Of a DNA stretch of 64,000 nt, positions 46,487 through 63,460 are shown piece after piece (the stretch's first letter is position 1; each line of letters starts with the position of its first letter). Both the position numbers and the translations under genes were made by a program. This DNA comes from Eretmocerus hayati. Lineage: Eukaryota; Arthropoda; Insecta; Hymenoptera; Aphelinidae. The stretch lies in NCBI GenBank assembly GCA_029851415.1, contig CM056743.1, positions 118,698,305 through 118,762,304 on the forward strand. The letters run 5' to 3'. The notes under the pieces were generated by a model, which saw nothing but the letters and a program-made list of their open reading frames with translations, made no database searches and was not told where the DNA came from.

Positions 46487-46972
46487 AATAGGCATCTTGC
46501 ATTTCTTTGACCCCCTAAAAAAAGGTTTGGCAAATTCGAGCAAATCAAGATGAGTAGGGTCCAATTGGAAAGAAATTTCCAAGAATTGTTTTCTTCTTGC
46601 GCAAATTGTTTGAAAGTCAGACGATTGTGTCCCTATGACGTCACACGGTGCAAGTCATTTCACTGTCAAACAATTTGCGCAAGACGAAGAAATCTTGTGG
46701 AATTTTTTCTTTAATTGCACAATACTTGTTTCGATTTGCTCGAATTTGCTAAACCTTTTTCCGGAGGGTTCAAAGAAATTGCAAGACGCCATACAATAGC
46801 GGCAGTCGACCACTTTGTCGGAGTGACGTCACACAGCGCAAGTCATCAGACTTTCAAACAGTTTGCGCGAGATGAAACCAATTTTTGGGGATTTTTCTCC
46901 AATTACACCCTACCTGTCTCGATTTGCTCGAATTTGCCAAACCTTTTTTCAAAAAAATACAAGATGCCTATT
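46487..46972. mobile_element. MITE-like foldback with a third half-copy
   Basis: AATAGGCATCTTG at the left and CAAGATGCCTATT at the right are exact inverses. Within, 46491-46635 is inverted as 46655-46795, and a further half-copy spans 46820-46972 (shared GACGTCACAC, GATTTGCTCGAATTTGC). It therefore looks like a foldback with one arm duplicated. Confidence 0.75.
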
Positions 46973-47019
46973 GGGACAAAAACCTTGTAGGATTGTTTGT
47001 GAGAAGTCTTTATATAATA

Positions 47020-47781
47020 CAGTAGATCCTCGCAATAGCGGACACCTTGGGTACCTCGAAAAGTGTCGGCTATTGCGAGCTGTCTGCTATTCCAAGGGTT
47101 ATGAATATCGAGTCAATCATGTCAATGGTCACATATTCATTCATGTGAAACTCATAAAACCTTCCCACACGTGTTTCATTCTCACCAGAATCATCTGAAG
47201 TCAGTCAACATAGATACATACGTCTTATAAGAATGGCGTTATAGACATTTTCATGATCGTTTTTTAGATAAGTACTCGGATATAGATGTTTGCTTCATTT
47301 GCTTGCATATAATGTCATTTTCTTACTGCATTTAAACCAATCTTTTCCTTTTCTGTGCCATGTCAACCTTGATATCCTTTGAAACTTGAGAGAGTACCGG
47401 CAAGGGTGGCTCAGATCGATTGCTTTGGATGAACATATAAAGTAAATACTCTTGAAAATTCAACCGCGGTGTTAATCAATGACAATGTGAATCGTTCGTG
47501 CGTTATTCGGTATTCCTTCTAATAATTTCAATGTTTAAAAATAACTCGGATTTTGGAAGAAAAAGTTGGATGTCTGCTATTGCAAGGTGAAATTACACAG
47601 GATTGGATCATTTTGACATCAGAAATCGTCCGCTATTGCGGGGTGTCCCCTATTGCATCTACCCTCTATTCCAAGGGTTTAGTCCCATAAAAGTCAATGG
47701 AAATCAAATCGAGCGTCGAAGAGTGTCCGCTGTATCGAGGTGTCCGCTATTCCAAGGCGTCCACTATCCAAGGATTTACTG
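47020..47781. mobile_element. pogo/Tigger-type MITE
   Basis: Begins CAGTAGATCCTCGCAATAGC and ends with the near-inverse ATCCAAGGATTTACTG, flanked by TA (47018-47019, 47782-47783). The phrase (T/C)GTC(C/G)GCTATT recurs six or more times near both ends, as with ACGCGG in the Tigger at 868. No coding capacity. Probably mobilised by a Tc1/pogo-group transposase. Confidence 0.8.
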
Positions 47782-47783
47782 TA

Positions 47784-49890
47784 GATAAAGTGACACAGTC
47801 AGATAGAGATGAAGGTATCAATCGCTATGTTTTTGGTGAATGGAAGTAATGTCTGACCAAACTCGTCTTGTTCTACTTGCAGCGTTGTGGTCAGACTCCA
47901 GCCTCGCCGAGATACAAAACTGTTTCACACTACAAAGTACTTACCCGCCCTGTATCCTCAAACACAAGTTCATATATAGGCTAGATGATGTATGTCCATC
48001 ATCTCAACCATATCGTTCATATATCAACTCCCTTCGCATCGCTCGCTGCCTCCATCGGCTGACTCCATAAAGAGACGGTTGTACACGCGGTGGCTATCGC
48101 TGCCATTACTCCCTTGGGCGTGCGACTACGTCATCCCGTGTATATGCGCGCTTTATGGGTATCGGCTGTGCTGAGTGCAGCAAGTACTCATGCTGTACAT
48201 GACTATATGGTGTGGGAGGAGGGAGGAGTTGGTTGAGAGCATGGGTGTGGCATAGTGCATGCACTATGAGATGTGAAGAGCTTCGCGCGCCGAGCAAGAT
48301 CAAAGGGCCTGGCCTCGGCTGAATGCCATAGCGGTTCCACGGTGACGCGCCTACGTTTGCGACGACGGGTATCCATGTGACTCGCCTCGTCGTCTCATCG
48401 GCATTGAGGCGTGTGCATTTCGTATACTCGACGTTGGAACCTTCCATTTGCGTTATGGCTCTTGATGTCGTAGACACGAGCAAGAGCTTTGCGCAATAGC
48501 CCGTATGCAAATATCGCTCGGCTTGTGGGCTTTTAGTCAAATCGCGCCAGCTTGATCTCAACGGCTCGTTTGCTGGCGCTGCTTCAATTTTTCTCGCTCA
48601 AAAAACGCTTCTGTTGCGGTGTCAGAGCCCAAATGATACTGCTGTGAGTTCGCTTCGATCTGACTCGAGCCATTATGTGAAATACGTTGCAGTAGTAATG
48701 AATTGTAACGCTGGGGTTGATTTTTGCAATCTTTGGAATATTCCTGTACTTTCGGGAGTTTATGTTTGCATGGTTTGCTGAAAAATATGGAGTACACTCA
48801 ATATAGGAGTGGTGGGTCTTGGGAAATCGATTATTTGGCAGGCCTACGATATATTAGTCGTAAACTTGTTCCAGCTATGAGAACTTGTTGGACCAGTCAA
48901 CAGCATCAGTATTCGGTGATGATTAAGCAAAAGTTGCAGAGAATCAAATTGGTAACATTTCTAATTGATCGCTTGCTCTTCATGTATCGCAGTTTTACGG
49001 GCTAGCCTTATACTTCCGGTACAAGTACTCTTTATTCTTCTAAAATACTGAAAACTGCAACGATTTTCGATTTCTACCTTTGAGAAGATCTTGGGCCCAA
49101 CGCTGAATTTGAAAGAGATTCGAGTATTCTTCGTGCATTGGTGGTGATGTTGGTACACTAATTGTGATAATTCAAAACCTTGCAAACAAACGTTCAAATA
49201 ATATTGAACATCTTGGAAATGCACGCCTTTACCTCACTTGTATTACATCACACATAGGTCAAGTTCTCAAAATATGGATTGAAAAGTTGACAAGAATTAA
49301 AAATTGGGTGCAAATAATCATGTACGTAATAATTTACAGGTTACACAATCAACTTTGCACGCCATCCCAAAACACGATCCGGTTTCATGAGTATCGCGGC
49401 AAAATATAGTACGGTGAGTTTTGAATGCACGCAGAGACAATATCGCTCGGGCATCAAGCAAAAAAGGGCTTTGGAGTACACTCAATTTTATCCGGGTAGG
49501 TATATGGATTCTCGATCCAGAGCTAATCGCATTGCTGCATATACCCAATTAAAAAGTCGGGATCCATGTGGTGGAAATATTCGAGCGAATGAGTGGACGA
49601 GTGGAATAATCCTCGGGCTTTGGCCTCGACTCTTAGGCAATACTGAAAAAAAGGCAAAATCCAAATGCAAGCTCGCGAATCCCGACAAAGCCCGGCTGCG
49701 CAAGAACGGCTTTCAAATCAGCAATTGAAAAGCAGCCAGTGCTGCATTTCTATAAGCAAGAGCATGTAAAAGTTGTGACGCATTTTAGCGTTGAAATATC
49801 ACGGGGGTCGCTTTGAAGAGTTTCACGTGGTAAAGGCGAGAGCTGCAGAGGGGAACAAAGAGAGCGCAAAAAGAGTCTCAGTAGAGCGAG

Positions 49891-49893
<3 letters not shown>
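47784..49893. other. No gene recognised
   Basis: 48050-48560 is GC-richer, with a 151-codon open frame on the minus strand (48561-48106), but it shows no motif and an unconvincing composition. The rest is AT-rich without structure. Confidence 0.45.

Positions 49894-49924
<31 letters not shown>
49894..49924 (+). repeat. (GA)n microsatellite, left of LINE
   Basis: A run of about 15 GA units directly before the LINE's (ATTG)8 tail (49925-49956). The matching run on the other side is at 54743-54911. Confidence 0.9.
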
Positions 49925-49957
<33 letters not shown>

Positions 49958-50178
49958 AATTTTATTGAGGACGGGGGGAACAACCCCATTCGCCCAGTTA
50001 GAGATTATTACAGCTGGATAATTCAGTAATCACGTAAATTTACAAGAATTTGACAGTGCGTTAGAATATTGGAATGTAAATAAATAAATGACATTTCTGA
50101 GACAGTGTAAGACTTCGTATGAACAATATTTCTCCTGGCGGAGAGAGCTCTCAATTCAGGTGTCATGTGCTGTTCATA

Positions 50179-57340
<7,162 letters not shown>

Positions 57341-58384
57341 GTAGGGGAGAGCGGGGTATGATGGGCAGCTCGAAAATTCGGGGACCCCAATAATAAAATA
57401 CGAAAAAATATTCAAAAACCCAAATGTTCATGAATTTGCATCAGCGTATCACCTAGTTTTCGGTTGGAGAGTTACAAGAAATTTCAAAATGTTTTGACCC
57501 TTCAAAATCGTAGGTCGAAATTCGAGGTCAAATATCGCGTGTCACGCCTGTATGCACTCAACCATTCGTGCGCTAATTTGATCGAAAATACTTGGCTACC
57601 CATATCTCTAATCGGTAGCTTTGTTTGTTAGCTTTAATCTCGAATTTGAAACGAAGTGATCCGATGAGTAGTTTTTGAGCAATAACGATAATACGAAAGT
57701 GAGTCGAACGGAGTATGATGACACAAATTGAGCCGCGTGGCGCGCTACCCAACTTCACCTAACCTCCGCGTCGCCTCGTATTGTTGATATTTTGCTCTCG
57801 CTACACCACGGATGTGATTGGTTATCGCTATTATTGATAATTTTACCTCGACGTGAGTGAATTGTGAGTGCTATCAATGCTGTGCGTGGTGGATTAGAAA
57901 CTGTATCACATAATATGACCACCAGATTCGTGCCATGCATCTAGAATGTATAATAAACTCGTGTGTGCGAGCAAGTGAGATCCTAGCTGTGACATCTTCT
58001 TGTTGAATAATCGAGTTTTACCAACATTTCTCGGCTCGACATAGACGTAAGGCATCAGATTAGGTAGAAAAATGTTTAAATATGCGAATGACGACTATTC
58101 TGTATGTGTAGTGTTATTAGTATACTTGAATATCGTGAATGTCAATCATACCCCACACGACTGTCCTTTATACTTCGCAATTGCCCATCGTGTCCCAATT
58201 ATTAACTTTAGAAAATAGCATTCCTATGAAAATGTGCGAGTGAAAAAATTGAGAAAAAAGTATCCCATCATTCCTGAGATGTTTCTCTGTCGAATGCCCA
58301 CTCGCAGATCCGATTAAAGTAAGAATCGTAGTTGCCGAGTGCGGGGCTCAATTAGCTATGTCCAACATACCCCGCTCTTACCCA
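57341..58384. mobile_element. MITE of the GTAGGGGAGA(A/G)CGGGGTA family, copy 2
   Basis: Left end GTAGGGGAGAGCGGGGTATG, right end CATACCCCGCTCTTACCCAC (inverse with two differences). It shares with the 38376 copy the inner segment around ACACCACGGAT-TGATTG and a similar length (1044 against 1093). Confidence 0.75.
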
Positions 58385-58794
58385 CTATTTGATCCTCTCG
58401 CTTCAAACTATATCAGATAGCTGCGGTATAAACATCCATCGATTCACTTCCGAGAAGTGGCAGCATGCTCTTCTCCGAAAAAAACGACGCGGTGAATGAG
58501 AAATTTATTGCCGTCTAGTAACAAAGTTAAAACATCGATAATTCGTATTCTCGTCCAATTTACTGCAAGTATTTGGTGTGCAGAAGACCGTGCTAAGCGG
58601 AATAAGCGATTTGTTAACTCCCCGATCCGTATACACTGATCAAACACAAAATGTCATTTCCGTAGCCAAATCGCGATCTCGAGCTGAGCTTATATGGGCT
58701 TTAATACGCAAAAATGTTTTCCAACTCCCAATACTTTTTAGTTTTGATCCTCAATCTAGATGATATTAGTGGTGGAATAATCCACCTTACGAGA

Positions 58795-58925
58795 CCAGAA
58801 GTTCATTTTTGGGGCCATCCAGTAATGATGTCACGCCAAAATCTGGATTTTTGATTCCCCCGCCCCCTTGTCACGCCATGTCACATGCTCGTCGACCCCC
58901 CGTTCCGTGATGTCACAGTTGAAAA
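58795..58925. repeat. Fragment of an interspersed repeat (GGGCCATCC...GTCACGCC)
   Basis: GGGGCCATCCAGTAATGATG, TCACGCCAAAATCTGGATTT and the following CCCCCGCCCCCTTGTCACGC are a sequence type I have met in many insect genomes as a dispersed DNA-element piece. Recognition is from memory; no second copy is in this window. Confidence 0.4.
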
Positions 58926-58953
58926 CAGCGACAGTGACTAAAAGGTGCTGCAT

Positions 58954-59936
58954 TCAGAAATGTATAGAATCTAAACAGATACTAAAGCTAATCGAAATTT
59001 CCAAGAGTTTGTCAATCTTTACATGTTGAAATTTTGGTGCATTGTGTGTGATATCAACGGCCAGTTGCACGAATAATGGCATGAATTTTCCAGATGGGTC
59101 GTTGGGATCGTTAATTTGGGTTTGTCTGATTTTCATCGGAGGAGGCAGAAAACCAGTTGGAAGAACAGACCAAAGGTTACTTCTCCGAGGGCCGCAACAT
59201 CTTTCCGACGCACAATCAGCAATTCGTAACAAATATTGAGACCCTCTCACATATTTCGCGTACCATATATGGTTGATACCTTCATCAAGGTTCCGTAGTA
59301 GCTCATCTTTGACATATTGTGACCTCACGCCGTAGCCATCTACAATAAGAGAATTCCAAATATCGCAAAGAACCTCTCCGGCTTCTTCGAAATTTTTCCT
59401 CTCTAAATCACGATCGATAGTCTTTTTTGAACCATCCAAATGGTTACCAAAAGAATTATGAGGTAGAATAACTCCCGCCAGTTCGTGAGAGAGAGGGGCC
59501 ATGCGCCTCTCAACTGGGTTGAAACAGCTCCTTCCGGGTGGATTTGTAACAACATAAACGGCATCTGTATCGTTTTAATAAAATGGTCAATAGCACTCTA
59601 TAAGTATCAACTAAACCAGGGTTACCGAATACTATTTGTCTGTATAGAATGAAGAAAAATTGTAAAGCTTACATGTAGATGAACACTTTTGTACATATTT
59701 TTGCGTCTAGTGATTTGTTCATTCCAAATCTTCACTTGATCATCTACATTTGTTTGCCGTTCAGCCAGGCTTTTACTTTTCCTCTTCACCCCCTCCCGTA
59801 TTTGATTGGCTTTTTCTTGTTGTTGTGCCGGATTTGAATCTACGAAACGAACTTTCGCAGCATCATTAAGTTGTTGATACGGAGTTATCGGTTTGTTATC
59901 ACTTCTCTTGGCTTGTTGAGACATGATCACCGGCAT
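58954..59936 (-). CDS. TE-type protein with NPPGRS / VERRMAPLS motifs, two exons, possibly partial
   Basis: The minus-strand gene starts at ATG 59936 or 59924 (MSQQAKRSDNKP). Exon 1 encodes a basic, Gln-rich segment with NPAQQQEKANQIREGVKRKS and QVKIWNEQITRRKN. A GTAAG donor (about 59676) or a nearer GT (about 59689), and the acceptor CAG at about 59560, remove a stop-containing stretch. The nearer donor keeps frame. Exon 2 reads YVVTNPPGRS, VERRMAPLSHELAGVILPHN, FGNHLD, then WYAKYVRGSQYLL, CASERCCGPRRSN and GFLPPPMKIRQTQ, ending at 58954. I recall many multi-copy insect proteins with NPPGRSAFNRVERRMAPLS and RFLPPP, function unknown and apparently transposon-linked. The family protein continues further, so this copy may be truncated or have another exon. 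Confidence 0.55.
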
Positions 59937-60140
59937 GGCTCAAGATTACAATCAAACGATCAGAAAAGAACAACCGACCTACTATAGAGATGAGCGGAAT
60001 TGCAAATCAAACGGACGATCCGACAAAGAATCTCGAAACAGGTTAGACCATACTGATGCAAAATATAGGCTGTGTACGTTCGCCTGGATCTCAATCAAAC
60101 TATAATACACGTTTGCACAAGTGGGTCACCCATCACTAAC

Positions 60141-61489
60141 TGTTATTTCACACTCAGAGAGATTAATTATTTCGATAATTATTTAATTAACAAGATTTAA
60201 ATCAAGCTGGAACAATCTTATGTTGAACAACTTGCAACTTGCTTGCAGCTGATCGTGCTACGCCAACGCCACTGCGAGCTGCGTCAGCTATGAGGAACAA
60301 CTAGATATAAACGATAATTTATTCACAACGCAATCGGTAAGGTAGAGCGCTGGGTGTGACGTACACGAGATCCGTGTACGTGTGCGTAGCCTGAATAGGT
60401 GTAAGTCTCGAGCACCGCGCGCCAAGTATAAAAAGTATTTCCCACGCGAGTAAACTCATACACGTTATTTAGCAGCAAACTTATCACGGTATAACTTGAG
60501 ATAGAAACAAGATAAGGAGTTCATTCTTTGAGCGCTATTGAAAGGAACATTTCAGGAACTTAACAGTGGAAGAATCTCCTACACGTAATAATATTCTGAT
60601 TGTTTAACGATAATCTACACCTGAGATTTGGCCAAACAAGCCCCGCGCTCATACTATTATAACCATGCAAAAATCATGTATACAAGCTGGCTACAGGGAC
60701 GATTCGGGTATGGCAAAACCCAATACGACCTCAACTCATTACCCAAACAAAACCAGAGTCAAAGATTCATAATTTATCTTATTAGAACCGAAAATTCATA
60801 TCTGACCTTGCACGTCTAGCGTAATACACAATACACACGATTAAATGGAAGGTACAAGAACAAATGCTCGCACTTCACATGTTCTGGAATAGCAAACCCC
60901 AATAATCTATTATATCATTAGCCACCAAGTTAAAAGAGTCTAGAATAATTATCCAGCTTATAAACAACGATTCGAATTCCGTGGGATTTACAGCGTGCTT
61001 TCTTCTGAGAGAGAAGCTTATAAATGCAGCCGCCTTTCGGGCGAGCACTCACTTCTTGGTTTGGCTTCCAACTAAGCACCTCTTGTTCTGACTCTCAACT
61101 GGACACTTCTAATACGAGTTTACTTATCATTTATAGAAGACATAAGTCCAAATATTGTACTCAACTGGTGTATGCAAGACCAACACTATTGTACATCGTC
61201 GGATGTGACGAACCATCATTCTTAGTTATTGTATCAAAGGACGAATAAACCTCCAGTTATATTCACTCGCCGACTATGAGTTCCTGGATTCGAAACCTAC
61301 CGCCAAATCGGCACAACAACGCCATCTAAACGACATAAGGTCGTAACAACTAACCATCATTCTTAGTTATTGTATCAAAGGACGAATAAACCTCCAGTTA
61401 TATTCACTCGCCGACTATGAGTTCCTGGATTCGAAACCTACCGCCAAATCGGCACAACAACGCCGTCTAAACGACATGAGGTCGTAACA
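60141..61489 (+). mobile_element. Putative 5' LTR of an LTR retroelement
   Basis: Borders TGTTA (60141-60145) and TAACA (61485-61489) are inverse, as in retroviral-type LTRs. A TATA box (TATAAAT 61019-61025) and two AATAAA signals (61244-61249, 61385-61390) sit in the expected order, so U3 would be about 60141-61045 and R begins near 61048. Directly after, with two spacer bases, comes a tRNA-like primer site. The left border is a best guess, because the partner LTR lies beyond the window and no target duplication can be checked. Confidence 0.65.
61019..61025 (+). promoter_or_regulatory. TATA box of the LTR
   Basis: TATAAAT followed about 25 bases later by a GAGCACTCACTT start-like region. 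It drives transcription towards the ORF cluster. Confidence 0.6.
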
Positions 61490-61492
61490 ACT
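61211..61492 (+). repeat. 141-bp tandem duplication in the R/U5 part of the LTR
   Basis: Units 61211-61351 and 61352-61492 both begin AACCATCATTCTTAGTTATT. I see only two differences (CGCCATC to CGCCGTC and ATAAGG to ATGAGG). Each carries AATAAA and ends GGTCGTAACAACT. Confidence 0.95.
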
Positions 61493-61505
61493 GGTGACAG
61501 CGGTG
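61492..61505 (+). promoter_or_regulatory. Primer binding site, tRNA-Leu type
   Basis: TGGTGACAGCGGTG is the complement of a tRNA 3' end CACCGCTGTCA-CCA. That matches the end of leucine tRNAs (family form CACCGCTGCCACCA). It would prime minus-strand synthesis. Confidence 0.7.
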
Positions 61506-61718
61506 TCTGGGAACTGGCGGAGTGAATACAGAAAGAAACTGGGGAGGGACATTGACACACAAAATATTGAAGAAACAGTGGATTCATTGCACCGCCAACT
61601 ACAGAGGATCGTCAAGTGGGCTGCAATAAACGGCTTCCGACTCAACACTAACATCTGCGACTCGACAAAGGAACTACCTGCGACCGGACACGTGGCACCC
61701 GCACCGCAGGAGTCTTAA
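61494..61718 (+). pseudogene. RT-thumb-like fragment in the leader
   Basis: The frame overlaps the primer site and reads NIEETVDSLHRQLQRIVKWA, then INGFRLNTN. This resembles the thumb region of non-LTR reverse transcriptases (L--L--I--WA--NGF--N--KT). No RT catalytic motif precedes it. It may be a captured scrap or chance. Confidence 0.35.
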
Positions 61719-61989
61719 TAGACACACCTACTACGACGCACGCCACTCAACGCTACGAGTAATTTCAAGCATCAACAGCAACAAGTATCATCAGTCTCCA
61801 ACGACAGCAACCTCCAAACAGCGACAGCCTCCGAGCAACAGAACCTCCGAGCATCAAATTTCTTCAAGCATCGACATCGAGGGACCAAATTACAAGGGAA
61901 GACTAGACTAAGCATTTATCTTAATCATATAGAATTACTACGAGTGAACATGATAATTTATCTGTGAGGTGAGAATCTGGCAATCGGAC
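61719..61989 (+). other. Leader between RT-like fragment and first ORF
   Basis: CAACAGCAACAAGTATCATC, CAGCGACAGCCTCC and similar A/C-rich runs suggest a low-structure 5' leader. No gene is seen. Confidence 0.5.
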
Positions 61990-62181
61990 ATGGTTAGTAG
62001 GAGGATTTTAAAAAGGAATATTAGGAAAGAAATCAGAGAAATCAGGGACGCGTTGGTCAAAATTAATTTCGGAAACGGAATAACGATTAAGGACTTGGAT
62101 TTGGCAATTTCTATCATCTGCGAATTAACAGACGCAAACGAAAAATTATTACGGGTCGTTGAGGAAATTATACAAGATTGA
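61990..62181 (+). CDS. Cluster ORF1: 63-residue basic helical protein
   Basis: Starts at ATG 61990 (MVSRRIL...). The N terminus is strongly basic (RRILKRNIRKEIREIRDAL). The rest alternates hydrophobic and charged residues, ending in ELTDANEKLLRVVEEIIQD, and is likely a helical bundle or short coiled coil. It lies about 0.5 kb after the primer site and 11 bases before ORF2. No homologue is known to me. The open frame extends upstream to a GTG at 61969, but the ATG is the sensible start for a eukaryote. Confidence 0.6.
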   Translation: MVSRRILKRNIRKEIREIRDALVKINFGNGITIKDLDLAISIICELTDANEKLLRVVEEIIQD

Positions 62182-62192
62182 AATTCCATAGT

Positions 62193-62525
62193 ATGTCGGG
62201 ATTTGAAAGTGGGAACCAAGAATCGAACGAAATACTGTTGGGAAAAATAGAATCAACCGTGAATAGCCAAGCGAACATTCTACGAGAAACTTCAAAAACA
62301 GTCGAGGATCTCAAGATCATTGTGACAGAACAGGAAGAAATAAACGAACAGTGTGAATCACGCTCAGAAGAACAATTTGTCGAAATTGATGCATTTTCAA
62401 ATCAAATCGAGGAAATTTTAAATTTGTTTAGGAATAGTGTAACGGCGGTAGAGGAACAAATTACGCGTTTGGAAAATAAGATAGAGACATTACAAAACAT
62501 CCTGGACTTGGAAAGAAGCAATTGA
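62193..62525 (+). CDS. Cluster ORF2: 110-residue acidic coiled-coil protein
   Basis: Starts at ATG 62193 (MSGFESGNQ). From about residue 15 it is a continuous predicted coiled coil, with heptad-like spacing in ILRETSKTVEDLKIIVTEQE and EEQITRLENKIETLQNIL. The charge is acidic, in contrast to basic ORF1 and ORF3, so these could pair. It has few cysteines and no enzyme motif. The gap to ORF3 is 19 bases. The only in-frame upstream start would be the non-standard TTG at 62178, which overlaps the ORF1 stop. No homologue recognised. Confidence 0.65.
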   Translation: MSGFESGNQESNEILLGKIESTVNSQANILRETSKTVEDLKIIVTEQEEINEQCESRSEEQFVEIDAFSNQIEEILNLFRNSVTAVEEQITRLENKIETLQNILDLERSN

Positions 62526-62544
62526 AGATTGAAGTGTTCATAAA

Positions 62545-62865
62545 ATGAACAATATTGTTTTACGAGGGAAATTGAGGGAAATCATTCAAATTCTTAAAAT
62601 TCAACAACAAGAGACAAAACAAGTCCGCATCGAGCTAAAAAAGATCCAAGCATTCTTTCGGGAACAATACGACGAGAACGAGGTTTGCGTAGTGAGATCA
62701 ATAAATAAATTCAAACGAATCAATAGAGCGAGGGAAGGATTCTTTGCTGCAAGGAAAATTGTAAAAAGAGAAATTAAACGCATCAACCGCCGATTTTGGG
62801 CTTTGGAGAGATTGTTTGAGAGGGCACAAGAAACATACTTCATTTGGGAGATGAGATTTGAATAA
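62545..62865 (+). CDS. Cluster ORF3: 106-residue basic helical protein
   Basis: Starts at ATG 62545 in a good context (AAAATGA). The N-terminal half is helix-like (LREIIQILKIQQQETKQVRI), and the second half is very basic (FKRINRAREGFFAARKIVKR, then EIKRINRRFWALERLFERAQ). This could bind nucleic acid. It is in the same frame as ORF4, with only a stop and six bases between, so readthrough would fuse them. No homologue recognised. Confidence 0.65.
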   Translation: MNNIVLRGKLREIIQILKIQQQETKQVRIELKKIQAFFREQYDENEVCVVRSINKFKRINRAREGFFAARKIVKREIKRINRRFWALERLFERAQETYFIWEMRFE

Positions 62866-62871
62866 AATATT

Positions 62872-63231
62872 ATGCCGCCAAGGGATCTGCCTATAGAAAG
62901 AGTAATTAACGAACGGGCAGAACCAGACTTCAATCAATATTTCGAGATAATTAGCCGACTCGTAACCACATATTGCATGTCACAGAGAAGGGAAATATCG
63001 GAATTTTATATTGGTAATCAAAGCGGGACACAATCGTGTTTAGACTGTTTTGAACAAGAAATTTTTGAACCCAACGAAAGGATTATTGTGTACTCGGATT
63101 TCCACTTGAACGTAGACAGAGATCAGGATATACTTCTGTGCGACCAGTGTAGGGTCCCCCTGGTGTATAAGCGTCTTGCGATTGACTGCGGCGAATGCGT
63201 ACGGATCACGACGAATCAGATTTGCAGTTGA
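62872..63231 (+). CDS. Cluster ORF4: 119-residue zinc-binding-type protein, paralogue of ORF6
   Basis: Starts at ATG 62872 (MPPRDLPIERV). The N-terminal third is mixed-charge. The C-terminal part carries C-x2-C (CLDC), H (FHLN), C-x2-C (CDQC) and C-x2-C (CGEC) with spacings 18, 11 and 12. ORF6 has the same order with spacings 19, 12 and 12, plus similar surroundings (ILLCDQCRVPL and IDCGECVRI against TYACRFCKKNL and IECEICLRI). It is therefore likely a treble-clef or RING-like zinc fold made by duplication. Role unknown; a nucleic-acid or protein-binding accessory factor is a guess. Confidence 0.7.
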   Translation: MPPRDLPIERVINERAEPDFNQYFEIISRLVTTYCMSQRREISEFYIGNQSGTQSCLDCFEQEIFEPNERIIVYSDFHLNVDRDQDILLCDQCRVPLVYKRLAIDCGECVRITTNQICS

Positions 63232-63257
63232 GGGAGACCGGATTTTATTTCTAGGGT

Positions 63258-63437
63258 ATGGAATCGAGAATCGTGGCGGTAAAGAGAAATTGCGTTCTGC
63301 TAAACAGAGTGATAGAAGCCTTCTTGCTAGGGACCATCGGCGGATACAAATCGGGAAGTAATCGCTACATTCAGTTTTACGTTGACGATTGTATAACCCA
63401 AAATCTACAGAAAGGTCTAAGACGATTTGGGGGTTGA
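63258..63437 (+). CDS. Cluster ORF5: 59-residue small protein
   Basis: Starts at ATG 63258 (MESRIVAVKRN) and ends at TGA 63435-63437. It contains a hydrophobic stretch (VLLNRVIEAFLLGTIGG) followed by SNRYIQFYVDDCITQN. It fills the gap between the two zinc-type ORFs, 26 bases after ORF4 and 23 before ORF6. That continues the packed layout and is the main reason to believe it. The motif is too short for family assignment. A competing frame (63176-63361) overlaps ORF4 and lacks an ATG at its start. Confidence 0.5.
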   Translation: MESRIVAVKRNCVLLNRVIEAFLLGTIGGYKSGSNRYIQFYVDDCITQNLQKGLRRFGG

Positions 63438-63460
63438 TTTTTCAATTCGTAGTTACATAA

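Noticed and set aside
48106..48561. 151-codon minus-strand ORF
   Set aside because: GC-rich stretch with no domain, no splice context and unconvincing residue pattern. Kept only as a note.
61969..62178. GTG and TTG starts for cluster ORF1 and ORF2
   Set aside because: Non-ATG starts are unlikely in a eukaryote, and good ATG codons lie at 61990 and 62193.
62178..62525. Four-base overlap between ORF1 and ORF2 as in bacterial operons
   Set aside because: The overlap exists only if TTG is used as start. With ATG the ORFs are 11 bases apart.
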